Shown here piece by piece: positions 25,437-33,378 of a DNA stretch of 36,708 nucleotides. This DNA comes from DASUFH01 sp036274645. GTDB taxonomy: Bacteria; Acidobacteriota; Terriglobia; 20CM-2-55-15. The stretch lies in contig DASUFH010000127.1 of assembly GCA_036274645.1 (NCBI GenBank), positions 1-36,708 on the forward strand. Reading direction: 5' to 3'. The first letter of the stretch is position 1. Every line of letters starts with the position of its first letter. The notes beneath the pieces were generated by a model. That model saw only the letters and a program-made list of their open reading frames with translations, ran no database searches and was not told the origin of the DNA. Both the position numbers and the translations under genes were made by a program.

Positions 25437-25542
25437 AAGATCACACTTTGGTGCTGGCGCCATTGGGGCGTTGCGCCCCATCCGGAATTGGAGTCTACTT
25501 CAGCATGGAATTACGTCGTTCATCATTCATAGGGCGTGCGCG

Positions 25543-25758
25543 ATGAATCGATCACAGGGACGGTATTTCACTCGCGAAGAGCTGGACCGAATCATTTCAC
25601 TGCTGCAAAACACCGACATGTCCATGGCCGACATCGCGTCCAGGATGCGATGCAGCCGCAGCGCCATCAATGCCGTCAACGGACGGTTCCGCATCCGCCA
25701 GTATGATGGCCGGAGAAATCACTGGATCCTGGGGAGACAATTCTCCAACGCCGGCTAA
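25543..25758 (+). CDS. Small helix-turn-helix protein (71 aa)
   Basis: 71 residues from the ATG at 25543; the frame is open upstream to 25471 but without protein-like sequence. After YFTREELDRIISLLQNTD comes a homeodomain/sigma-like helix-turn-helix, MADIASRMRCSRSAINAVN (residues 28-46), followed by a basic tail GRFRIRQYDGRRNHW. The layout (helix 1 with acidic face, turn, recognition helix with RCSRSAI) suits DNA binding by a very small regulator. Target and regulation are unknown. It stands 106 bp after the 211-aa gene and could be co-transcribed with it. No strong ribosome site is seen. Confidence 0.6.
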   Translation: MNRSQGRYFTREELDRIISLLQNTDMSMADIASRMRCSRSAINAVNGRFRIRQYDGRRNHWILGRQFSNAG

Positions 25759-25881
25759 CGGGTAATTGAGGACGGTTCTCCCAGTTCCACTGTTTCGAGA
25801 TCTCCCACCTGTCCTGTAAAACCAACGTCCAACGCCTGCATGCTCAGGCAGGCGGGGCAGCAGAAGGCCCGAGGGCTTCGG

Positions 25882-26058
25882 GTTCCCCACTTAATCGTTA
25901 ATTGTTGGCTGTTCACCATTAACTGTTTCAGTTGGTGGCATTAGTCCCTGATCGGTTGGCAAATTGCGGCGTTCTTCGATCAGTCAACGGAAGGACCAAT
26001 GCCATTAAGTGAAACAGTTAATGGTGAACAGCCAACAATTAACGATTAAGTGGGGAAC
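25882..26058. repeat. Fold-back repeat element C: 49-bp perfect inverted repeat with 7-nt units
   Basis: Positions 25882-25930 and 26010-26058 are perfect reverse complements over 49 bp. Read along the arm, the units are TTAATCG, TTAATTG, TTGGCTG, TTCACCA, TTAACTG. The 79-nt centre pairs on imperfectly (GGCATTAGTCC against GGACCAATGCC). The element is much more AT-rich than its surroundings and lies in the 402-bp gene-free gap 25759-26160. Its 7-nt phasing matches elements A and B, but the unit sequence differs. Confidence 0.85.
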
Positions 26059-26160
26059 TCTCCTCCCCCCGTCAGGCGGCCGTGCCGTTTCCGAAGAGCG
26101 GAGCCTGAGGTACAATTCCGAGCCTGTTTTTGGGCAATTCCCCGTATGGAGGGTTCGAGG

Positions 26161-26670
26161 ATGAAGAGGTCGACGATGTTCAAGGGCGCAATGTTTGGAG
26201 TCCCAGTCCTTCTCGCCGGGCTCGTGGTTGCCGGACAGGGCCAGACCGGAAGCGCCTCGTCCGAATCGGCGAAAACGGCGGCCGAACAGATTCAAAAGAA
26301 AGGCAAAGATCTGGCGGAAAAGGAATGCACGGTGTGTCACGATCTGGATCTCGCCGCCTCCCTCCGTTACACAAGACCCGAATGGGAGGGCCTGGTACAG
26401 TCGATGATCGACAAGGGATCGGCCCTGAAAAAAGAGGACGCTCCCGCCGTCGCCGAATACCTGGCCGCCAATTACGGCGTCAGGCAGTTGGTCGAGGAAG
26501 CCTGCAGCACCTGCCACGACTTCACCCCGGTTGCCGAGCAGCGGCTGTCCAGGGCCGACTGGGACAATCTGGTGCGGTCCATGGTGGATCGCGGCGCCCC
26601 ACTGAATGCGGCCCAGATCGTCACGGCGGTGGACTACCTCACCGCAACGTATCCGATCGCTGGAAACTAA
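26161..26670 (+). CDS. Secreted diheme cytochrome c-like protein
   Basis: 169 residues from the ATG at 26161, with GGAGG 8 nt upstream; an upstream ATG at 26050 lies in the palindromic repeat. The signal peptide is KGAMFGVPVLLAGLVVAG. Two tandem modules of about 60 residues each carry a heme c site: C56-TV-C59-H60 and C115-ST-C118-H119. After each comes a (R/P)xxW-x3-V(Q/R)SM(I/V)D(K/R)GA(A/P)L pattern and a YL(A/T)A-YG/YP end. This resembles the heme-binding domain of quinohemoprotein amine dehydrogenase-like proteins. No Met axial ligand can be assigned with certainty. It is likely a periplasmic electron-transfer subunit; its partner is not evident. It converges on the DUF6152 gene. Confidence 0.8.
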   Translation: MKRSTMFKGAMFGVPVLLAGLVVAGQGQTGSASSESAKTAAEQIQKKGKDLAEKECTVCHDLDLAASLRYTRPEWEGLVQSMIDKGSALKKEDAPAVAEYLAANYGVRQLVEEACSTCHDFTPVAEQRLSRADWDNLVRSMVDRGAPLNAAQIVTAVDYLTATYPIAGN

Positions 26671-26711
26671 AGCCGGATTGTTTGCCGGCCTCCTTCAGCG
26701 ATCCAGCCGGT

Positions 26712-27116
26712 CTATTTAGGCGCCTCGGGCGCGGAGCCGCCGAGGAACAGACGCTTGCCGTCGGGAAGGACAAAGTCTCGGCCGACGGCTTTGTTGGTGC
26801 CGTCTTTCGCCTGGTAGGCGTCGATGACCAGGGCGGTTCCGATCGGCACGGTCTCTTTCGTGACGCCTTCCCGGATCAACTGATTCGGGCTGCCGCCTTC
26901 GACCATCCATTCGATCGACTTTCCGTCATCACCTTTGACCTCGATATGGAACCAGGAGTGCGGATTGATCATCTCCCACTTCTTCAGGGTGCCTCTCAGC
27001 TTGAGCGGCTTGTTGACGTCGAACTCCGCGGCAAAAGCGTGATGCGCCCACAACGGCGCCGACACCCCGGCCAGCAGTCCCAGTCCGGCCAGCGTCACAA
27101 TCAGCAGGCGTCTCAT
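26712..27116 (-). CDS. DUF6152-type secreted protein
   Basis: A 134-residue protein with a clear signal peptide (MRRLLIVTLAGLGLLAGVSA, then PLWAHHAFAAEFD). The HHAFAAEFD opening, LRGTLKKWEMINPHSW and the following beta strands are the DUF6152 signature; function is unknown. The rest alternates short strands, suggesting a small beta-barrel or OB-like fold in the periplasm. The start overlaps the upstream stop as ATGA with GGAGG 6 nt before it, so it is translationally coupled to the 393-aa protein. Conserved histidines H25 and H26 could bind metal after signal cleavage, but that is a guess. Confidence 0.82.
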   Translation of the reverse strand: MRRLLIVTLAGLGLLAGVSAPLWAHHAFAAEFDVNKPLKLRGTLKKWEMINPHSWFHIEVKGDDGKSIEWMVEGGSPNQLIREGVTKETVPIGTALVIDAYQAKDGTNKAVGRDFVLPDGKRLFLGGSAPEAPK

Positions 27117-28294
27117 TGATTACCTCCAGCATTTCCTCCGCGAGCGCCGCCGCGGGCTCCACCGCGCGCGCCACCGCCACGTTGTCCACCAGCGCCCCCT
27201 CGCGGCGCTGCGGCGGCGCCGCGCTGGTCAGCCGCCGCAGGCTGGGCCGCAGCCGGATTTTCGGCGGCCTGTTTCTCGGCCAGCCGGGCGCCCGCCAGCG
27301 TATTCGCGATGCCGTAGTTTCCTTCATGGCAGGCTGGTTCAAATATCGGCCCGTCCATCATGGCGAATGGAACCTGCGCGGTCCAGGGACTCGCATATGA
27401 AGACGGATCGTCGATCGTGGCCTCATACATCATCGTGTTGGGCCCGGTCCGCTTGAATCGTTCGATCAGCTTGAAATCGGAACTCACGCCCTGGATCGCC
27501 GCGTTGCGTCCTTCAATACGCTCGTTGAAGTTCGACGTCTCGACAATCAACGTGTCGCCATCCCAATGACCACGGGAAATCCCCATCCACTGGGTCACCT
27601 CTTTTGGAGGAAACGGCTCGCCGTTGAGTGAAATGATCCGGATATCGCCGATATTCTCATAGAGAATCATCACGTAGCCGGGACCCTGAACGATCTGGTA
27701 GTTGCTGTTATATCCCTGAGGAAACATCGGCATCGGCTGGCCGACTCCGCCGATGATGCACCGGGACCCGATCGGGATGTTCTTGACGGTGTCATATTGC
27801 CCGCCGGGCGCGCGCGGTGTGCGGCGCGCGTTTGCCCGCGCGGTAAATTCCGCGGAACGCGCCGGGAGCTTGCCATCCGGAGGATCGATGATCAACGAGG
27901 TGCGGAGATTCTCCACCCGTGTCCCCTGGCCCCTGTCCAGGCCAAACTGGGTAAAGTCATAGTGCACGTCCCCGGTTGTTCCTGGAGTGGTCTGCGTGGC
28001 TTCCTGTGCGGCTCTGCGCCTGGCGTCGGCTTCCGCTTCTTCCTTCGTGAAGAATTCCTTGTTGACGTTGGCCGCCCGCTCCAGCGGAGTATAGGTGTTG
28101 TTCGTCCAGTACCCCTGAATCTCCGGCTGCCCGTCAGGAGTTCGCGGCGCCTTCCAGTTCGCTGAAGACGTCGTCGCCGACACCGTCCTGGACGTGTCGG
28201 CCTGTCCCGCAAGCCGCACGGGCCACATCATCACCACAGCTCCACCCAGAGCGATGGCCAGACCGCCCGTCGCAGCTATCAATCGATGACTCAT
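27113..28294 (-). CDS. Secreted protein of unknown function with Gly/Arg/Ala-rich tail (paralog of the upstream gene)
   Basis: 393 residues with a signal peptide (MSHRLIAATGGLAIALGGAV), then APRTPDGQPEIQGYW, the opening typical of a large acidobacterial family I cannot name functionally. The core has ISRGHWDGDTLIVETSNFNER and MMYEATIDDPSSY, which align with GTWDGETLVIDNTGFNDR and LNYEATIEDPQVF in the upstream 274-aa protein, so the two are paralogs. The last ~60 residues are Ala/Gln- then Gly/Arg-rich (RGGARGG repeats), absent from the paralog. The ATG has a strong AGAGGAGG site with 6-nt spacing. The gene follows its paralog by 24 bp and overlaps the DUF6152 gene by 4 bp. It is probably periplasmic. 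Confidence 0.78.
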   Translation of the reverse strand: MSHRLIAATGGLAIALGGAVVMMWPVRLAGQADTSRTVSATTSSANWKAPRTPDGQPEIQGYWTNNTYTPLERAANVNKEFFTKEEAEADARRRAAQEATQTTPGTTGDVHYDFTQFGLDRGQGTRVENLRTSLIIDPPDGKLPARSAEFTARANARRTPRAPGGQYDTVKNIPIGSRCIIGGVGQPMPMFPQGYNSNYQIVQGPGYVMILYENIGDIRIISLNGEPFPPKEVTQWMGISRGHWDGDTLIVETSNFNERIEGRNAAIQGVSSDFKLIERFKRTGPNTMMYEATIDDPSSYASPWTAQVPFAMMDGPIFEPACHEGNYGIANTLAGARLAEKQAAENPAAAQPAAADQRGAAAAPRGGAGGQRGGGARGGARGGARGGNAGGNQ

Positions 28295-28318
28295 CGGGAA
28301 CCTCCTCTACGGCCGTGT

Positions 28319-29143
28319 CTACTTGATCGGATCCTTATAAAGATGTCCGTAAACCAGATCCTCTGCGTATTCCACGCAGCGATACTCCAGGATCTCCATG
28401 TTCTTTTCCTTGCGGCGATAAAGCGGCATGCTGATCTTCCAGGACCTGGAAAACACCTGCGGATCTTCGATCGTGGCTTCGTAGTTCAGGTGATCGATGT
28501 CCGTCATCGTAATGCGCTCGACAACGTGCAGCGAGTCGCTGTGGTGATTGCCCGCCCGGTCGAACCAGCTGCGATCGTTGAAGCCGGTGTTGTCGATCAC
28601 CAGCGTCTCGCCGTCCCAGGTTCCGTTGGACCAGCCCATCCAGCTGTCCGCCGGCGCCTTCTTGTGGTTCTCCATGAAAACCGTGCGCAGGGCGCTCTTG
28701 TATTCCGAAATCATCATGATCATCTGCGGACTTTCAATGATCTGAATCGGAAATGGCATGTACATCACGCGAGGCACGCCCGGCAGATAACACTTCGCCT
28801 CGGGATCTTCTTTCCAGCGCTTTTCGAAGTTCTCCTTCTGTTTAGTCAGGGCCTCCGGCAGGTACGGCAGCTGTCCGCCGCCTTCGATAATTCCCAGCCC
28901 GGGCGGGATCGAACCCAGTTCACCAAGCGTGTTCGGCCCGGGGGCCGCTGTGTGTGGAGTGATATCCCAGTTGGCGCTGTTGATGGCCTGCCAGAAGCCA
29001 TTAAGGTCCGGCTTACCGTCTTTCGTGCGGGGAGCGCGAAACGCAGCTGGACTCGCCTGTCCGCCGCTGGATTCGACCGCAATCAGCAGTCCACCTGCAA
29101 GGAAGCCAACCATGAGCATCCAAACCATGCCTCGCATCACCAT
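28319..29143 (-). CDS. Secreted protein of unknown function (paralog of the 393-aa protein)
   Basis: 274 residues, first gene of a three-gene minus-strand operon. The signal peptide MVMRGMVWMLMVGFLAGGLL is followed by APRTKDGKPDLNGFWQAIN, the same opening as its paralog downstream. The central NGTWDGETLVIDNTGFNDRSW and YEATIEDPQVFSRSW motifs are conserved between the two, with W, D and E residues in fixed places, suggestive of a beta-propeller- or sandwich-type binding surface. Several ATG codons cluster at the start (29143, 29137), and GAGGGGG lies about 11 nt upstream of the first. No enzymatic motif is recognisable. A palindrome 41 bp upstream might be its operator. Confidence 0.75.
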   Translation of the reverse strand: MVMRGMVWMLMVGFLAGGLLIAVESSGGQASPAAFRAPRTKDGKPDLNGFWQAINSANWDITPHTAAPGPNTLGELGSIPPGLGIIEGGGQLPYLPEALTKQKENFEKRWKEDPEAKCYLPGVPRVMYMPFPIQIIESPQMIMMISEYKSALRTVFMENHKKAPADSWMGWSNGTWDGETLVIDNTGFNDRSWFDRAGNHHSDSLHVVERITMTDIDHLNYEATIEDPQVFSRSWKISMPLYRRKEKNMEILEYRCVEYAEDLVYGHLYKDPIK

Positions 29144-29183
29144 CGATCAGGCGCCCCCTCTTTGCAAACGCGTGACGGTAATC

Positions 29184-29197
29184 AAACGGAACCGTTT
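29184..29197. promoter_or_regulatory. Operator-like palindrome between divergent transcription units
   Basis: AAACGG-AA-CCGTTT is a perfect 6-bp inverted repeat with a 2-nt centre. It lies 41 bp upstream of the secreted-protein operon (-) and about 100 bp upstream of leuS (+). The central, compact symmetry suits a LacI- or TetR-like dimer, but no regulator is encoded nearby. Confidence 0.35.
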
Positions 29198-29285
29198 CGC
29201 CTTTTTTGATGGTCCGATGGTAATTTCAGTGGCGCCCAAAGTCAATCAAAGGAAAGGCCGCCGGATCCTCCTGAAATCTATCGGC

Positions 29286-29291
29286 TATAAT
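29286..29291 (+). promoter_or_regulatory. Consensus -10 box (TATAAT) directly upstream of leuS
   Basis: A perfect TATAAT ends 9 nt before the leuS ATG. No convincing -35 hexamer is found 16-18 nt further upstream. If used, transcription would start within about 3 nt of the ATG, giving a leaderless mRNA, consistent with the absence of a ribosome site there. Confidence 0.4.
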
Positions 29292-29300
29292 CCCTAAACC

Positions 29301-31733
29301 ATGTCTGAGGAACTTTATAGCCATACTGAAATCGAGCCCAAATGGCGGGAATACTGGAAGGCCAACCGGCTACATGAAGCGCGCGACGACGACCCGCGGC
29401 CGAAGTATTACTGCCTCGACATGTTTCCCTATCCCTCAGGCTCGGGGCTCCATGTCGGTCACTGGCGCAGCTATGTGCTGCCCGACTGCTGGTCCCGCTA
29501 CAAGTGGCTGCAGGGCTTCAAGGTTCTCCATCCCATGGGTTGGGACGCGTTCGGTTCTCCGGCCGAAAACGACGCCATCCTGAAGGGAATCCAGCCCAGC
29601 GTCGGGACCAGGCGGAACATCGAGAACTTCAAGCGCCAGCTCAACGAAATCGGCGCAATGTACGACTGGTCCCGCGAAGTCAACACGACCGATCCGGACT
29701 ATTACAAATGGACGCAATGGATCTTCGTCCAGATGTTCAAGCGCGACCTTGCCTATAAGACGTACATGCCGATCAACTGGTGTCCGAGCTGCAAGACCGG
29801 CATTTCCAACGAGGACGTCGTCAACGGAGTCTGTGAGCGCTGCGGAACCACCGTGACGAAGCGGGAGATGAACCAGTGGATGCTGCGCATCACCCGTTAT
29901 GCGGACCGCCTGCTCACCGGTCTCGACCAGCTCGACTGGCCCCAGAAGGTCAAAACGATGCAGACCAACTGGATCGGCCGTTCCGAAGGCGCTCATGTGA
30001 CCTTCAGCGCCATCGCCGCCGATGGCAGCCGGCATCCCCTCGAGATTTTCACGACAAGGCCGGATACCCTTTTCGGCGCCACCTACATGGTCCTGGCGCC
30101 GGAACATCCTCTCGTGCCGCAGCTCACAACCCCGGAGCAGCAAGCGGCGGTGAACGCGTATATCCAGAAGGCTCGCAGCGAATCCGACGTCGACCGCGCC
30201 GCTAAAACCGAAAAGACCGGAGCCTTTACCGGCGCCATGGCGATCAACCCGGTGAATGGAGAACAGATTCCGATCTGGATTTCCGACTATGTCCTGATGG
30301 GTTACGGCACCGGCGCCATCATGGCCGTTCCGGCGCACGACGAGCGCGACTATGCGTTTGCAAAGACCTTCGATCTCGAAATCCGTGAAGTCATCGGATC
30401 GACCGACGGCGTGGGAAAAGAAGCCTACACGGGCGACGGTCCGATGAAAAACTCCGGCGCGTTCACCGGGCGTCCCGCGGCCCAGGGCCGGAAGGAAATT
30501 GTCGCCTGGCTCGAATCTCAGGGGCTCGGGCGCGCGGCCATCCAGTACAAACTCCGCGACTGGGTGTTTTCACGGCAGCGCTATTGGGGCGAGCCGATCC
30601 CCATTGTGCATTGCGCGGACTGCGGGCCTGTGGCCGTCGACGAGAAAGACCTTCCGGTACGGCTGCCTGCAGTGGAGCAGTATCAGCCCACTGGAACGGG
30701 TGAATCGCCCCTCGCCGCCATCAGCGAGTGGGTAAATACGCCTTGCCCCAGATGCGGCAAACCGGGCAAGCGCGAAACCGACACGATGCCCCAGTGGGCC
30801 GGATCGTCCTGGTATTTCCTGCGCTACGCGTCGCCGCACGCGACAGACAGGCTCATCACTGAAGAAGGCCGGAAATGGCTGCCGGTCGACATGTACGTCG
30901 GCGGCGTCGAGCACGCCATTCTTCATCTTCTTTACGCGCGCTTCTTCACGATGTTTCTCTTCGACATCGGCGTGGTCGATTTTGAGGAGCCGTTCAAGCG
31001 CCTGTTCAATCAGGGCATGATCACTTACATCGGCAAGAGCGGCAAAGCCGAGAAGATGTCCAAGTCCAAGGGCAACGTCGTCAATCCCGACGACCTGGTC
31101 CAGGATTACGGCTGTGATTCGCTTCGACTCTATGAACTCTTCGTCGGCCCACCGGAACTCGACGCCGAATGGAATGACAAAGGCATCGAAGGCGTCCACC
31201 GCTTTCTCAAGCGCGCGTGGCACTGGGTGTCGATCCACAACGGCAAGTGGGCGGAAGCGCCAATGCGGGAATTGCTCATCGAACGGCACCGCCTCGTCAA
31301 AAACGTCACCGAGCGCCTCGAATCGCTCCGGATGAATACGATCGTCAGCGCATTCATGGAATTCATCAATGCCGTCACGGCGATTCCTGAACCGCCCGAT
31401 CGCGAAACCGTTGAAGCGTTCCTGATCGCGATGGCGCCTTTCGCTCCCCACTTTGCCGAGGAACTCTGGCAGCGGACTGGCCATCAACCCACAATCTTTC
31501 ATCAGAAGTGGCCGGTCTGGGACGAAGCGTACACAACCGCGACGGTTGCCGAGATCGCGGTGCAGATCAATGGCAAACTGCGCGGCACAATCCGGGTCGA
31601 AGCGGATTCAACCGAAGACCAGGTGGCCTCGATGGCCGCCGCCGATGCGCAGATCGGCCGTTATCTCGACGGAAAGACCATTCGCAAACGCGTGTACGTG
31701 CCCGGAAGGATCCTCAACCTCATCGTCAGCTGA
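29301..31733 (+). CDS. leuS: Leucyl-tRNA synthetase
   Basis: 810 residues, near the usual bacterial length (about 800-870). Class I signature HVGH is at residues 51-54 within MFPYPSGSGLHVGHWRSYVL, and KMSKS is at 585-589. Between them lie a Cys zinc-type element (CPSCKTGIS...CERCGTT), the CP1 editing domain with FTTRPDTLFGATYMVLAPEH and GTGAIMAVPAHDERDYAFA, then the WGEPIPIVHC and DTMPQWAGSSWYFLRYASP segments of the catalytic core. The anticodon-binding region ends in the LeuRS C-terminal domain (VQINGKLRGTIRV). It charges tRNA-Leu with leucine in the cytoplasm and hydrolyses mischarged products. The ATG has no ribosome site. Its stop overlaps the 3' end of the convergent GH3-like gene by 8 bp. 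Confidence 0.97.
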   Translation: MSEELYSHTEIEPKWREYWKANRLHEARDDDPRPKYYCLDMFPYPSGSGLHVGHWRSYVLPDCWSRYKWLQGFKVLHPMGWDAFGSPAENDAILKGIQPSVGTRRNIENFKRQLNEIGAMYDWSREVNTTDPDYYKWTQWIFVQMFKRDLAYKTYMPINWCPSCKTGISNEDVVNGVCERCGTTVTKREMNQWMLRITRYADRLLTGLDQLDWPQKVKTMQTNWIGRSEGAHVTFSAIAADGSRHPLEIFTTRPDTLFGATYMVLAPEHPLVPQLTTPEQQAAVNAYIQKARSESDVDRAAKTEKTGAFTGAMAINPVNGEQIPIWISDYVLMGYGTGAIMAVPAHDERDYAFAKTFDLEIREVIGSTDGVGKEAYTGDGPMKNSGAFTGRPAAQGRKEIVAWLESQGLGRAAIQYKLRDWVFSRQRYWGEPIPIVHCADCGPVAVDEKDLPVRLPAVEQYQPTGTGESPLAAISEWVNTPCPRCGKPGKRETDTMPQWAGSSWYFLRYASPHATDRLITEEGRKWLPVDMYVGGVEHAILHLLYARFFTMFLFDIGVVDFEEPFKRLFNQGMITYIGKSGKAEKMSKSKGNVVNPDDLVQDYGCDSLRLYELFVGPPELDAEWNDKGIEGVHRFLKRAWHWVSIHNGKWAEAPMRELLIERHRLVKNVTERLESLRMNTIVSAFMEFINAVTAIPEPPDRETVEAFLIAMAPFAPHFAEELWQRTGHQPTIFHQKWPVWDEAYTTATVAEIAVQINGKLRGTIRVEADSTEDQVASMAAADAQIGRYLDGKTIRKRVYVPGRILNLIVS

Positions 31734-33378
31734 TCTCTCCCGCGCCCGGCAGTTGCTCCCACAACCTGCCGTAGAGTGGGAGAAACTTGAACTGGCCATC
31801 CAGGGCGGCTGGAGATCCGGTGAGCCGCGCCACCACATCGGAGGGAGACATGCGGACAATCTGAATGCCGCCCAGACGTCGGGACCGCCGCTTGTATCGG
31901 TACTCGACGTTTTCCTGCTGGATCATCTCGTCGCACTGTTGCGCAAGAAGATCATCCGTCCCCGCCTCGGCAGGGCCGGCGTCCATGACGGCAATCTTGT
32001 AGTGGGGCAATGCGCTCCCTGGCGGCTGAGAAGGAACACACGCCAGAATCGCTTCGGCGGAAATCAGTGGCGTCTCATTGCGCAGCCGCGTAAACACGGC
32101 CTCCAGATGCGCGGAGGAAAGTTTTTCTCCGGTGAATGAGTATTCGAGACGGCGCCGGCCGACGAACCGCAAATCCGGGAGACCACGCACGAGGCCCATA
32201 CAGAGGAAGACATCTTCGGTCCGATACCGCCGCAATCCGAAAGCGTCGCTGACCACCATGACATAGGATTGGCCCACCACCAGATCCGCCGGCATTTTGA
32301 GGTTCTCGGGAGCATCGGACGCGTCCACGTGCAGGAACTCATACAGCACACCCGGGGCAAGTGGGAGAAACCGTGGCTCCTCACGCGAAGGGTGAACGAT
32401 GGTCTCAACGGTTTCCGTCGACATCGAATACATCGGCACGATCCGGTAGCGATCATCGGGCAGGTACCGGCGAAGTCGGTCGACAAACGGCCTCACGTGA
32501 CCTCCCGTCCAGCAGATCGCCATATGGGCGGCGGGCGCGAAAATACTTGGCGGCAGCGGAACCGGAGAACCGGCAATCTGACTGATGCGATTCGCGCCGC
32601 CCGGCGCCGCCAGACGCGCGGCAACGCGGTGAACGGCGGGGTCGAACAGGTCCGGCCGGCGTGAAAGATCCACAATGAACTGACGACTCCGGTCCCACTC
32701 GGTCGCCACTTCATGGAAGAAGAGCCAGAGTGTCGAGGGGTTCGTGCCGTAGAGAACGCCGGGATTCGAAAGCGCGAGGATCCATAGCCGAACGGCAGTG
32801 GCGCCGTAGCGCCGTTCAAGCGCCTGGATCGCTGGATCGCTTTCGGCTCGATAGGGCGCCTGCGCCAGCGAGATTCTTGAAGGGACACCGCGTTCCTTCA
32901 CCAGCGCGGACGTCAATGAACGGTCATGCCTGAACGGCCGAAACACATAGAGCGTTGACGCCAGTCCGCCTCCATAAGCGCGATAGACCCGGACGAACGC
33001 TTCAATGAAGGTCCATTTCGTCAGCAAAACGCGCCATCGCGTGTAGAGAATGCGTTTCGGCGTGGCGGTCGATCCCGAGGTTTCGGCCCAGATTGGGGTC
33101 CGGCGCCGGGCTGCGGCTCGCCGGATATCGCGCTCGACCTCCGGACCGTAGGAGCGAATCCGCGTGCCGTCGCGAATCCTGTAGCGCCACCGAAGCCAAC
33201 ACTGGGTCCATGGAAATACCGCCATACGAATGCGATGAGCGCCGGCGCAAGCCAGGCCCAGCAAGTTGACGGCACCGCGAATAAGAAAGAAAAGGAGAGA
33301 GGCCCCTGTTTGCCCGGGAACTATCGCCGGAGGACTGAGGCGTCGATCGCGGTCCCTGCTTGCCCGCATTCCCTTCAT
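31726..33378 (-). CDS. GH3-family acyl-adenylating (acyl-acid amido synthetase-like) enzyme
   Basis: 550 residues from the ATG at 33378, which overlaps the upstream stop as ATGA; the longer frame to 33459 is not needed. It belongs to the GH3 branch of the ANL adenylate-forming superfamily. The phosphate-binding loop is ETSGSTATPKRI at 99-110; motif 2 is VPMYSMSTETVET; motif 3 is YRTEDVF, with the nucleotide-binding Asp; and FTGEKLSSAHLEAVF is the conserved hinge. Plant GH3 proteins join carboxylic acids to amino acids through an acyl-AMP; bacterial members are mostly uncharacterised. A hydrophobic stretch near residues 25-50 may associate with the membrane. As last gene after a desaturase fusion and a condensation-type enzyme, it probably activates a fatty or related acid for amide or ester formation. 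Confidence 0.8.
   Translation of the reverse strand: MKGMRASRDRDRRLSPPAIVPGQTGASLLFFLIRGAVNLLGLACAGAHRIRMAVFPWTQCWLRWRYRIRDGTRIRSYGPEVERDIRRAAARRRTPIWAETSGSTATPKRILYTRWRVLLTKWTFIEAFVRVYRAYGGGLASTLYVFRPFRHDRSLTSALVKERGVPSRISLAQAPYRAESDPAIQALERRYGATAVRLWILALSNPGVLYGTNPSTLWLFFHEVATEWDRSRQFIVDLSRRPDLFDPAVHRVAARLAAPGGANRISQIAGSPVPLPPSIFAPAAHMAICWTGGHVRPFVDRLRRYLPDDRYRIVPMYSMSTETVETIVHPSREEPRFLPLAPGVLYEFLHVDASDAPENLKMPADLVVGQSYVMVVSDAFGLRRYRTEDVFLCMGLVRGLPDLRFVGRRRLEYSFTGEKLSSAHLEAVFTRLRNETPLISAEAILACVPSQPPGSALPHYKIAVMDAGPAEAGTDDLLAQQCDEMIQQENVEYRYKRRSRRLGGIQIVRMSPSDVVARLTGSPAALDGQFKFLPLYGRLWEQLPGAGEIS

Noticed and set aside
24840..25481. 213-aa minus-strand frame opposite the 211-aa hypothetical protein
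   Set aside because: Lower coding quality and no ribosome site; the plus frame has GAGGAA upstream and coherent amphipathic helices. The choice is not certain.
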